Assembly: GCA_026982335.1 (NCBI GenBank)
Contig: JALSHH010000017.1
Span: 1-64,000, forward strand
Direction: 5' to 3'
DNA from: Phycisphaerales bacterium
GTDB lineage: Bacteria > Planctomycetota > Phycisphaerae > Phycisphaerales > UBA1924
DNA: 64,000 nt
Below are positions 1 through 7,510 of the stretch, one piece after another; within the stretch, counting starts at the first letter, position 1; each line of letters starts with the position of its first letter. Below the pieces are notes generated by a model that saw only the letters and a program-made list of their open reading frames with translations, was not told where the DNA came from and ran no database searches. The position numbers and the translations under genes are program-made.

Positions 1-47
1 CCCCCCGTGGTAAAAGTGGTATTCCACTCAGCCTGAAAGGGGTAGTT

Positions 48-362
48 ATGTCGTCGAATAAAGATAAGAAGATGTCGTTTGGATTTGGAGCCGTCTTTGG
101 ACTGCTTTCGCTTGGATTGTTTGTTTCCATCGCGGCGGCTGATTTAGTGCCGATTGGATCGGCTGCACGAACATTGACTTGTACCAGTTCTGGATGCGCT
201 GACGATGCTCTTTTAACCAACGATAAATGTTCCGCGTCGAGCCGCTTTGATATTGCGTGCTGTTGCCGAGCGAATGGGAATGCCGCTTGGACATGTAGTT
301 GTGTTTGGCCGACTGATTGTGAGAATGAAGGAACACGCCGTTGTGATCAGGCGAGCGTGTGA
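48..362 (+). CDS. small exported cysteine-rich protein, unknown function
   Basis: 104 residues. A short charged N-terminus (MSSNKDKK) is followed by a hydrophobic stretch at about residues 10-31, consistent with a signal peptide or anchor. The rest holds ten cysteines in about 70 residues, including a CCC triplet and a CSC motif, so disulfides or metal binding after export are likely. An AAAGGGG-type ribosome site lies just upstream of ATG 48. The stop overlaps the next start (TGATG), and the gene heads a run with a membrane-anchored protein, a MauE-like redox protein and a pseudopilin. I do not recognise a named family. It recalls other small Cys-rich exported peptides of Gram-negative bacteria in build only. 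Confidence 0.6.
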   Translation: MSSNKDKKMSFGFGAVFGLLSLGLFVSIAAADLVPIGSAARTLTCTSSGCADDALLTNDKCSASSRFDIACCCRANGNAAWTCSCVWPTDCENEGTRRCDQASV

Positions 363-1276
363 TGAAAAAGTTGAACACTTTGTCTTGGGTCAAGCTTGTT
401 CTGGTGCTTGGTGTATCCATTCTTGTATTGGGCTATTCGGTGTGGATCACATCGAGTGCGCGATCTGGCTCGCGAGAAAGAAAATCAGAGCGCCTCAATG
501 CGACCGAAGACAGCATGGAATGGGCTCAGGGCTTTGAGATGGTCTCGTTTCAGGCAGTCAAATCAGCACACGAGGGCGATCTTGGAGATGACCAGGCAAT
601 CGATTCGATCGAGTCCGTGCTTGAGAGGGCAAAGGTCTATAACCAAGCAGGGCTTGATGATTCGGCGATTGAGTCGATCGTTCGTGTTGCTTCTGAGTTT
701 ATTTATTACAGATTTGTTCTTGATGATCCAGAAAGATATATTCGGTGGCGTTTACAGCGAGATGATCAGTTTCGGGGTATGGAGGCCTTGTATGTAAAAG
801 CGCAGGTTGCTCTGGATTATGAGGAGTTTTTTGGTGAATCGCTCACCGATCAAACTCCGTTGAGTCAATCGTTCACTCGGCTCTATGAGCATCAAAGGTC
901 GCTCTGGGCAAGCCGATATACACCAATCGGGTATGCTGTCGATCCCGAGAGTGTGTTGGTGGTGAGTGCAACCCATAATCCGATCGTGGGGGAACAAGAT
1001 ATTGACCTTGGGGATCCACAACTGAATCGGTTGTGGCTTGAAACATTGGTTGGGGGACATCGCTCGTGGTTCAGAGGCAAAACGGATCACGACCAACTCA
1101 AAGCCAATCTTGAGAAATATCAGGTGGCGACCGTCGGGATTGTGATCGAATATGAAAACATGGAGCGGCGAACATTGTACCTCGGTATCTTGCGCTCAGG
1201 TACAGGGGGAGATTGGTCTGTCGAAGCTCTTTCAGCGACCGACACAGCGTTCACAGGGGGCCTCATTGAGTTCTAA
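362..1276 (+). CDS. membrane-anchored protein of unknown function
   Basis: 304 residues from ATG 362, whose A is the last base of the upstream TGA; GTG 359 would add one residue. One hydrophobic segment at about residues 10-30 is followed by a charged, soluble, mostly helical domain of about 270 residues rich in Glu and Asp, without a motif I recognise. Such a layout suits a periplasmic protein tethered to the inner membrane. Its tight coupling to the Cys-rich peptide gene before it and the MauE-like gene after it suggests that it works with them, perhaps in export or folding of the small peptide, but that is inference. Confidence 0.65.
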   Translation: MKKLNTLSWVKLVLVLGVSILVLGYSVWITSSARSGSRERKSERLNATEDSMEWAQGFEMVSFQAVKSAHEGDLGDDQAIDSIESVLERAKVYNQAGLDDSAIESIVRVASEFIYYRFVLDDPERYIRWRLQRDDQFRGMEALYVKAQVALDYEEFFGESLTDQTPLSQSFTRLYEHQRSLWASRYTPIGYAVDPESVLVVSATHNPIVGEQDIDLGDPQLNRLWLETLVGGHRSWFRGKTDHDQLKANLEKYQVATVGIVIEYENMERRTLYLGILRSGTGGDWSVEALSATDTAFTGGLIEF

Positions 1277-1289
1277 CAAAACAGAAATC

Positions 1290-1760
1290 ATGGCGAGGAT
1301 GGCCCAGGCACTCGTTGGGGTATTGCTTTGCTACGCAGCGGTGACCAAGGCATTCACTATCCCGATGTTCGCCTTTGTGATTCAATCAACGGTTCCATTT
1401 GCGGGCAATGCATCGACATCGACGCTGATCGTTCTGGCACAGGCTGTCGTGTTTGTCGAAATATTCGTCGGCTCATCCCTTGTTCTTCATTTTTACTCGA
1501 GGCCCATGCGGGTTGTCGCGGTCGGCATGTTTGTTGCCTTCTCAGGCATCTTGTCTATGCAACTCGCGGAAGAAAACCCTATTTCCTGCGGCTGTCTCGG
1601 GATATCACCCGATGGAATGGGGAGTCATGCCGAAATTGTCTTCGGCTTGATGCGGAATGTTTTCCTCATCGCAATTCTGGCTGCGGTGTCCGTGTATAGA
1701 AAACGCGGTTTTTCTCAAAGCGAGCCTAAGGATGTTTCGCAACAAGTACAAAGCGCATAA
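1290..1760 (+). CDS. MauE/DoxX-like integral membrane redox protein
   Basis: 156 residues with four predicted membrane helices (about 8-28, 45-66, 74-92 and 122-142). The SCGCLG motif at Cys100/Cys102 after the third helix is characteristic of the MauE family, named for methylamine dehydrogenase maturation, where such proteins are thought to pass reducing equivalents for disulfide formation. ATG 1290 was chosen because earlier in-frame codons lie inside the preceding gene. It follows that gene by 13 nt and overlaps the pseudopilin gene by 29 nt. Its neighbour is a protein with ten cysteines, which makes a role in cysteine oxidation of that protein attractive but unproven. No methylamine genes are nearby. 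Confidence 0.75.
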   Translation: MARMAQALVGVLLCYAAVTKAFTIPMFAFVIQSTVPFAGNASTSTLIVLAQAVVFVEIFVGSSLVLHFYSRPMRVVAVGMFVAFSGILSMQLAEENPISCGCLGISPDGMGSHAEIVFGLMRNVFLIAILAAVSVYRKRGFSQSEPKDVSQQVQSA

Positions 1761-2487
1761 ACACGGGTTCACACTCATTGAACTCCTCGTCACGATCGGC
1801 GTTATTGTCGTGGTGATTTCCATCATGATCCCCGCATTGAAGCACATGCGTGATCGAGCGATCGTTGTCAAAAGCCTAAGCGGACACCGGAATATTGCCT
1901 CAATGGTGGAGGGGTATGGCATTGACCGGGGCGGACGCCTTCCGTTTCCCTATATCAGACGCGAAGGAACATTCGCCAATCCGATCTACATCGCCTCAGA
2001 ATCCAAGAACGGAGGCTATGTCGCAGCATCCATGGCGTTCCAGGCAAGAATATGGGCATCGTTGATCGTTCGGTCGAATCCAAGTATCGCTGCACTGGTC
2101 TATCAAGGACGGTGGGAACCGATCGCAGGGCGCGATGTGCCCAATGGCTTGATCGGTGGAAGCTTTGTGGCCACTTCCACCATGTTTGCTGATCCTCAGT
2201 TCTTTGGGATCAATCTCGATGAGGTGCATGTCGGGCAGCTTCGTCCAACCCGAACCAGCCAAATCGCTTTTCCATCAAGCAAAGTCATGTTTGAGGATTT
2301 GGAATCATGGGGGCGCATCCCGAGCTCGAACGACGAGAGTCGATCGGCAACCTTTGGCTTTGCTGATGGATCGGCACAGGGAATGTCGCAAAATGAGTTT
2401 ACAGGCGATTGGGTCGAGCGCGCGACCGCTTGGCAAATCGGTCCCGGACACACCACGCTCAACGGGCTCGCTGGGCGAGATCGTTGA
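1732..2487 (+). CDS. type II pseudopilin / prepilin-type N-terminal methylation protein
   Basis: 251 residues. A basic leader of about 11 residues ends in HG, followed by FTLIELLVTIGVIVVV, the class III signal cleaved and methylated by prepilin peptidase, with the conserved Glu at position +5. The globular part ends with FGFADGSAQG, resembling the DG motif near the C-terminus of the prepilin-like (DUF1559-type) proteins abundant in planctomycetes. Start ATG 1732 gives a normal leader length; the reading frame stays open upstream inside the MauE-like gene. The stop abuts the convergent miaA stop with no gap. Likely part of a type II secretion-like or pilus-like assembly; no other such gene is in the window. 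Confidence 0.85.
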   Translation: MFRNKYKAHKHGFTLIELLVTIGVIVVVISIMIPALKHMRDRAIVVKSLSGHRNIASMVEGYGIDRGGRLPFPYIRREGTFANPIYIASESKNGGYVAASMAFQARIWASLIVRSNPSIAALVYQGRWEPIAGRDVPNGLIGGSFVATSTMFADPQFFGINLDEVHVGQLRPTRTSQIAFPSSKVMFEDLESWGRIPSSNDESRSATFGFADGSAQGMSQNEFTGDWVERATAWQIGPGHTTLNGLAGRDR

Positions 2488-3414
2488 TTATGTGTTGAAC
2501 AATGGGCACACCTCGTCGGCGATGTCTTGTGCGCTGCGATTGGCAGCGTTGATCCAGATCGAACCTTCACGAACACGCAATCGCTTGAGCCAGGTGCGTT
2601 GGTTTTTGGCGAATCTTCTCGTATCGATCTTGATGCGTTCGATCGCTTCGTCAAGGGTGCATCGCCCTTCGAAGTGGGCGATGAGTTGTTTGTACCCGAT
2701 GGCTTCGCAGGATTGATCGCCGAACCCGTCAGCATCGAAGATTGCTCGGGCTTCTTCGACGAGTCCGGTGTCGATCATGATCTTGACGCGCTGGTTGATG
2801 CGCGCGTTGATGAGTTCGGTCGGCCAATCGAGCCCGACAAGGACCGCTTCGGGGCGCGAGGTTTTTTCGTGCTCCCATTGTTTCTGAAGCTCAGAAATTG
2901 GCGTACCGGTCTGGAGATAGACCTCCAATGCGCGTCGGGTTCGGCGCAGGTCGGCCCCGTTGATCCGCTCGGCTGCGATCGGATCAACCTCACTCAACAT
3001 GGCTCGGCGATCAGGCTGAGGCATCGTTTCGACTTGTTCTTTGATCGCTTGGGTCGGTTCGGGTGCTGTAAAGAGTCCGTCGAGGAAGGCCTTGACATAG
3101 AGATTCGTCCCGCCAACAACGATGGGGGTAATGTGATCGTTTTGGAGGGTGTCGACGAGCGGGTTGGCGAGACTGAGCCAATCGTGAACAGTGAACCGGT
3201 CTTTGAGGTCAACGATATCAATCAAATGATGGGGGATACCCTGTTGTTCGTCGTCGGTGGGTTTGGCGGTGCCAATGGTGAGGTCGGTGTAGATTTGGTA
3301 GGCATCAGCGGTCACCACTTCGCCAGTAAGTCGAGTGGCGAGTTCGACGGCCAGTGCGGTCTTGCCGCCTGCGGTTGGACCAACGATAACGGGATAGGAG
3401 GGCAAAGACTTCAC
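2488..3414 (-). CDS. miaA: tRNA dimethylallyltransferase
   Basis: 308 residues, the usual MiaA length. The P-loop GPTAGGKTALA is near the N-terminus, followed by DAYQIYTDLTIGTAKPT, where most homologs read DSxQxYxxxxIGTAKP, then HHLID and VVGGTNLYVKA. It transfers a dimethylallyl group to N6 of A37 in tRNAs reading UNN codons, in the cytoplasm. Its start overlaps the stop of the tag gene by 4 nt, so the two are co-translated from the minus strand. It abuts the convergent pseudopilin gene. Confidence 0.95.
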   Translation of the reverse strand: MKSLPSYPVIVGPTAGGKTALAVELATRLTGEVVTADAYQIYTDLTIGTAKPTDDEQQGIPHHLIDIVDLKDRFTVHDWLSLANPLVDTLQNDHITPIVVGGTNLYVKAFLDGLFTAPEPTQAIKEQVETMPQPDRRAMLSEVDPIAAERINGADLRRTRRALEVYLQTGTPISELQKQWEHEKTSRPEAVLVGLDWPTELINARINQRVKIMIDTGLVEEARAIFDADGFGDQSCEAIGYKQLIAHFEGRCTLDEAIERIKIDTRRFAKNQRTWLKRLRVREGSIWINAANRSAQDIADEVCPLFNT

Positions 3415-4001
3415 GCTTCGAGTGTAGGATGCTCGCTAAGATTCGCATATCGAAAGCACTCGATCGTATGGTCGTTCACCATGCCAATGGCTTGCATCAT
3501 GGCGTACATGGTGATGGGGCCTACGAATCGGAACCCGGCTTTTTTGAGGGCTTTGCTCAGGGCCTTGGAGGTCTCGGTTTGGGCCGGCAACTCGGCCAAG
3601 GTCTTGTAGCGGTTCACGATCGGGGTGTGATCGACGAAAGACCAAACAAACTCACTCAGCGTCGTGCCCGATTCGTAGAGTTCGAGGATGGCTTGGGCAT
3701 TGTTGATCGTCGATGCAATCTTAAGTTTATTGCGGATAATCGACGAATCCTGCATCAACCGACCGAAGTCGGCATCGGTGAATCGAGCGACCTTCTCAGG
3801 ATCAAAGCCTTTGAAAAGCTTGCGATAGCCTGCTCGCTTGTTGAGGATGGTCTCCCAACTCAGCCCCGCCTGGGCACCTTCCAAAGTAAGTATCTCGAAA
3901 ATATGGTGTTCATCGAAGTTGGGCACGCCCCACTCGGTGTCGTGATAGTCGATTTCGACCGGGGATTGAGCCCACTGGCATCGGCATTTGGATTCGGACA
4001 T
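3411..4001 (-). CDS. tag: DNA-3-methyladenine glycosylase I
   Basis: 196 residues from ATG 4001. Family features are clear: CRCQW at the N-terminus, YHDTEWGVP, LEGAQAGLSWETIL with the catalytic-pocket Glu, and NDHTIECF near the end, supplying the Cys and His residues of the Tag zinc site. The enzyme excises 3-methyladenine from alkylated DNA. The frame is open further upstream to 4115, but that extension lacks family similarity and would overlap the divergent gene at 4029, so ATG 4001 is preferred. It precedes miaA in a two-gene unit with a 4-nt overlap. Confidence 0.95.
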   Translation of the reverse strand: MSESKCRCQWAQSPVEIDYHDTEWGVPNFDEHHIFEILTLEGAQAGLSWETILNKRAGYRKLFKGFDPEKVARFTDADFGRLMQDSSIIRNKLKIASTINNAQAILELYESGTTLSEFVWSFVDHTPIVNRYKTLAELPAQTETSKALSKALKKAGFRFVGPITMYAMMQAIGMVNDHTIECFRYANLSEHPTLEA

Positions 4002-4028
4002 GTCGGCTGCTCCGTGATATGATTCATC

Positions 4029-4247
4029 GTGAAGGATGATAAGGATATCTCGGTGACACGCGCAGTCGGGCGCTTCTTTGGGCATCTCTGGAGCGCAACA
4101 ACCAAGCCTGTGCAAACGGAGGAGCCCGAATCACAGACAGAAGTCCTCAATCACCAAGTCGATGAGATCAAAGGCGAACTCGACCACAAAAAAGTGATCC
4201 TCCGCAGGACCACCATTGATGAAATTGAAATCCGGGAAGACTCCTGA
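4029..4247 (+). CDS. small charged protein, hypothetical
   Basis: 72 residues from a GTG start, divergent from tag with only 27 nt between. It is rich in Glu, Lys and Asp, without a signal peptide or membrane segment, and the C-terminal half looks like a short coiled coil. No family is recognised and no strong ribosome binding site is visible, so it could be a chance frame. The compact non-overlapping position between tag and the CBS gene favours a real gene. Confidence 0.4.
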   Translation: MKDDKDISVTRAVGRFFGHLWSATTKPVQTEEPESQTEVLNHQVDEIKGELDHKKVILRRTTIDEIEIREDS

Positions 4248-4256
4248 ACAGCCCCA

Positions 4257-4718
4257 CTAAGCAGCCGATTGGAAATCCTGGTCTTGATTGTGGTCTTGTT
4301 CGAGCGCGCTCACCGCCCATCGAACAACATCGCGCATCGTCACGATCCCAATGCAGTGCTTATTGGCATCAACCACAGGCAAACAGGAAATCCGATGATC
4401 GAGCATCACCCGCACAGCAGCCCGCAGCGAGGTATGCTCCCGAACCGCGACAAGCTGACGGGTCATGATTTGATGGGCCCGGCGCTTGAGGCACGAAAGA
4501 TCGGCGGATCGCTCCCCTGGCTTGCCGAGGAATGGCGAGATGTTTTTGAGCAAATCACGGTCTGAGATCACCCCCGCACACTCGCCTGAATCACCTTTGA
4601 CGATGAGGTGATGGTAATGATTGGATTCAAAGAGGTCACGGATAAACTCAACCGTGTCATCCATAAAGATGATTTCGACAGGATGGGTCATGATGTCCTT
4701 GATAACGAGCGGCTTCAA
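4257..4718 (-). CDS. CBS-pair domain protein
   Basis: 153 residues made almost entirely of two CBS motifs: IKDIMTHPVEIIFMDDTVEF at the N-terminus and IMTRQLVAVREHTSLRAAV in the second half, each with the following GVISDRDLL or GIVTMRDVV signature. Such stand-alone pairs bind adenosine nucleotides and act as cytoplasmic energy or ligand sensors. There is no fused effector domain and the partner is unknown. It is transcribed away from the HIT gene. Confidence 0.85.
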   Translation of the reverse strand: MKPLVIKDIMTHPVEIIFMDDTVEFIRDLFESNHYHHLIVKGDSGECAGVISDRDLLKNISPFLGKPGERSADLSCLKRRAHQIMTRQLVAVREHTSLRAAVRVMLDHRISCLPVVDANKHCIGIVTMRDVVRWAVSALEQDHNQDQDFQSAA

Positions 4719-4783
4719 TGCGAATCCTCCAATAGGTACCCAATCCGATGATCGACCCGCCTCAGCAATGGCTACACTGCATT

Positions 4784-5359
4784 ATGGGAACACGAAAAGA
4801 TGAAGGTGAAGCTGTACCGTTTGGGCCGAATGCAATCTGGGCGCCGTGGCGGATGGCGTATTTAGAGAGGGTACACGACGATGATACTCCCGATCGTAAC
4901 CCCGATAACCCACTCGAAAATCACCCAGAATCGAGCGGCAACTTCCTGCTTGATTATTGGAACCAGCCCAAGCACGACAAAGAACACCATGTCCTCGTCC
5001 GCACCGAGCACGGGCTGATTATGCTCAACAAGTACCCCTATTCCAACGGCCATCTGTTGGTGGCCCTTGGCGATGCGCGTCCGAGCTTGACGGACTATGA
5101 GCCCGAGCAGCGGGCCGAACTTTGGAAGCTGGTCGATCGGGCGGCGGCCTTAGTCGAGCGGGCGTTGGAGCCTCAGGGTTTGAATATCGGGGTGAATCAG
5201 GGGCGAGCTGGTGGTGCGGGCGTGCCGAGTCATCTGCATGTGCATGTGATGCCGCGGTGGAACGGGGATACGAACTTTATTACGACGGTGGGGGGGATCC
5301 GGGTGATTCCGTCGGCGTTGGAGATGATGTATGAGCGGTTTGTGCGGGTGGTTGGATAA
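4784..5359 (+). CDS. HIT-family hydrolase / Ap4A phosphorylase-like
   Basis: 191 residues from ATG 4784; ATG 4748 is a possible earlier start adding 12 residues. The histidine triad HLHVHVMPRW lies near the C-terminus, and the N-terminal NAIWAPWRMAYL plus KYPYSNGHLLVA match the branch of HIT proteins that includes bacterial Ap4A phosphorylases and hydrolases. It probably acts on dinucleoside polyphosphates or nucleotidyl conjugates in the cytoplasm. The last 200 bases are markedly G-rich on the coding strand. Confidence 0.85.
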   Translation: MGTRKDEGEAVPFGPNAIWAPWRMAYLERVHDDDTPDRNPDNPLENHPESSGNFLLDYWNQPKHDKEHHVLVRTEHGLIMLNKYPYSNGHLLVALGDARPSLTDYEPEQRAELWKLVDRAAALVERALEPQGLNIGVNQGRAGGAGVPSHLHVHVMPRWNGDTNFITTVGGIRVIPSALEMMYERFVRVVG

Positions 5360-5409
5360 ACCAGCACACCATCGTGTGATACGGTATAATCCATGCAAAG
5401 GGGATAAAA

Positions 5410-5907
5410 ATGAAACGATTCCACATAGCGTTCGTCATCTTGTTTTCAATGGCTCCGTTTTTAGGTGGGTGTGTTGTTGGCCAACAATGGAATGTCACTG
5501 TTGAATCCACTTCCAGAATTGCTGGTCTCGATATTGAAGTGAGTCGTGCAGGAAACGATTTTTGGCGAGTGAGTGCTAAAAACAATACCCGCTATCCAGT
5601 AAGCCTTATCTGGGACGAGAGTTCATATATCAGCACAACTGGAAACAGCTCCCGGCTAGTGAGAGGAAAAACAAGGGTTATTCACTCTGGGCAAGCCCAA
5701 CCAGCATCACCTATCCCACCCGATTCTTTATTGAATGAGGTTTTTATTCGTGAAGGTCTTGTGGGTAGAACAAACGCATTTTACGCCACACCTGTTGGAA
5801 ATCCTGACAATGCGGCTCGCATCTATTTGATGTTTGATGTAAATGGTAAACGAATCCCGTGGACAGCATCGGCTCGCTTTAGCAAACCCGTAAAAACAAA
5901 GAAATGA
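5410..5907 (+). CDS. putative lipoprotein, unknown function
   Basis: 165 residues with a lipoprotein signal: MKRF, a hydrophobic run, then LGGC with the lipidation Cys at residue 21. The mature part contains a beta-rich segment (VSAKNNTRYPVSLIW) that suggests a small immunoglobulin-like fold, but no family is recognised. It has an AAGGGG ribosome site and a perfect TATAAT at 5385-5390, though no clear -35 box. It ends 3 nt before a long palindromic element. Confidence 0.65.
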   Translation: MKRFHIAFVILFSMAPFLGGCVVGQQWNVTVESTSRIAGLDIEVSRAGNDFWRVSAKNNTRYPVSLIWDESSYISTTGNSSRLVRGKTRVIHSGQAQPASPIPPDSLLNEVFIREGLVGRTNAFYATPVGNPDNAARIYLMFDVNGKRIPWTASARFSKPVKTKK

Positions 5908-5909
5908 TC

Positions 5910-6006
5910 GGGTGCCCCGACTCGCCTTCTGAGGCGCAGTCGGGTCTTGGTGGGGGTTCTCGACGCGATCACCCGACTGCGCCGGGGACGGCGAGTCGGG
6001 GCACCC
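5910..6006. repeat. 97-bp imperfect palindrome between convergent genes
   Basis: The 17-bp outer arms 5910-5926 and 5990-6006 are perfect complements, then a 6x6 internal loop, then 13-bp inner arms 5933-5945 and 5971-5983 also perfect, with a 25-nt loop. The arms are GC-rich (GGGTGCCCCGACTCGCC). It fills the gap between a plus-strand stop at 5907 and a minus-strand stop at 6020, so it can act as a hairpin at both transcript ends, although no T-tract follows. The size and internal symmetry resemble a REP-like or small mobile palindromic unit more than a plain terminator. Confidence 0.8.
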
Positions 6007-6019
6007 TTGGGGCATTTGA

Positions 6020-7417
6020 TTAACTCTTCCCCATCTTCCCCGCGAGGAGGAAGGCGAGTTCTAAGGATTGTTGGTAGTTCAATCTTGGGTCGCAGAGTGA
6101 CACATAGTTCTTACTTAAGTCGGCTTCGGTGATGCCGCTGCCGCCGCCGAGGCATTCGGTGACATCTTCGCCGGTGAGTTCGAAGTGGACGCCGCCGAGG
6201 ATTGTGCCGACGGCGTTGTGGGCATCGACGGTGGATTCGAGTTCGCTCAGAATATCATCGAAGTTGCGGGTTTTGATGCCCGAAGCGGTCGTGGTGCCGT
6301 TGCCGTGCATGGGGTCGGTCATCCAGAGCACGGTGCGCCCCTGGGCTTTGACCTTTTCCAACAACGGCGGGAGATTCTGGGCGACCTTGCTCGCACCCAT
6401 CCGCGCGATAAGGACGAGTTTTCCAGCCGTATTGTGCGGGTTGAGCGCGTCGATGAGTTGGATCAGTTCGTCGGGTTGCATGGTTGGGCCAACCTTGACG
6501 CCCACGGGGTTGACGACGCCTCTGAAGAACTCGATGTGCGGGCCGGCGAGTTGTCGATTGCGTTCGCCGATCCAAGGGAGGTGGGTAGTCAGGTCGTAGT
6601 ACCCGGTTCGGCGGGGGACTTGGCGAGTCTGGGCTTGTTCGTAATAAAGATTGAGCCCTTCGTGGGAAGTGTAGAAATCGACACGGGATGAATCTTCGAC
6701 ACGTTGTTCGCCGAGGTTCTGCATGAAGGCCAACCCGTCGGCGAGGGTACGGGACATGTGCTCATACTGCGCCCGTCGCTCGGACGATACGGACGCATTG
6801 TTGAAGAATGTAAGGTCCCAGTATTCTGGATGATGCAAATCCGCGAACCCGCCATCGAGGAGCGAGCGGATGAAGTTGAGGGTCATCGCGGCGTGCTTGT
6901 AGCCTTCGACCATGAGGAACGGGTCGGGGGTGCGGGCGGATTCATTGAAGTCGATCTGGTTGACAAGATCGCCAAAGTAGCTCGGGAGGGTGCAGGGGGT
7001 ACCTGCAATTTCTTGGGTTTCGGTGGACGATGATCGTGGCTTGGCATATTGCCCCGCAAAGCGTCCTATGCGCGTCACGGGCATACGTAAGCCATGGATC
7101 AGGACGAGGGACATCTGTAAGAGGATTTTGAGCTTGTTGGCGATGGGAGTTGAGGAGCATTCGCAGAGCATTTCAGCGCAATCGCCGCCTTGGAGGATGA
7201 AGCGTTTGCCGAGCTGGGCCTGGGCGATCTGGTCGCGGAGCTTCTCGATCTCGCCTGAGGTGACCAAAGGCGGCAGCTCGGCGAGCCGGTCGCGAGCGGC
7301 TTTGAGGGCGGCAGAGTCCGGATAAGTAAAAGGCTTGTCCATCGGACATGCCAACCATGATGATGGTGTCCAGCCTGAGGGTGCTGTGTCGGAATGGTGC
7401 GGTGCGTGATCGGACAT
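6020..7417 (-). CDS. 3-deoxy-7-phosphoheptulonate synthase, class II
   Basis: 465 residues from ATG 7417. Family blocks are visible: FILQGGDCAEM with the metal-binding Cys, RIGRFAGQYAKPRS, VEGYKHAAMTLNF, TSHEGLNLYYEQAQTR, VKVGPTM, WMTDPMHGN and GGVHFELTGEDVTECLGG. Class II DAHP synthase condenses phosphoenolpyruvate with erythrose-4-phosphate, the first step of the shikimate pathway. The frame is open to 7468, but the extra 17 residues are not family-like. This class is the plant and actinobacterial type rather than the AroFGH type. Confidence 0.95.
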   Translation of the reverse strand: MSDHAPHHSDTAPSGWTPSSWLACPMDKPFTYPDSAALKAARDRLAELPPLVTSGEIEKLRDQIAQAQLGKRFILQGGDCAEMLCECSSTPIANKLKILLQMSLVLIHGLRMPVTRIGRFAGQYAKPRSSSTETQEIAGTPCTLPSYFGDLVNQIDFNESARTPDPFLMVEGYKHAAMTLNFIRSLLDGGFADLHHPEYWDLTFFNNASVSSERRAQYEHMSRTLADGLAFMQNLGEQRVEDSSRVDFYTSHEGLNLYYEQAQTRQVPRRTGYYDLTTHLPWIGERNRQLAGPHIEFFRGVVNPVGVKVGPTMQPDELIQLIDALNPHNTAGKLVLIARMGASKVAQNLPPLLEKVKAQGRTVLWMTDPMHGNGTTTASGIKTRNFDDILSELESTVDAHNAVGTILGGVHFELTGEDVTECLGGGSGITEADLSKNYVSLCDPRLNYQQSLELAFLLAGKMGKS

Positions 7418-7510
7418 GGGGGCTCGGATATGGTGTGCAGCGCGTACAAAGTGATACGCCAGGGTCAAAGATCGGCGGTACGCCCTGCCGAATCGTGATA
7501 CAGTGAGGGT

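Noticed and set aside
2527-3609. 360-codon plus-strand frame opposite miaA
   Set aside because: Antisense to clear miaA and tag motifs; no ribosome site and no family features.
5385-5390. TATAAT before the lipoprotein gene as a full promoter
   Set aside because: No -35 box at a usual distance, so not listed as a separate promoter.
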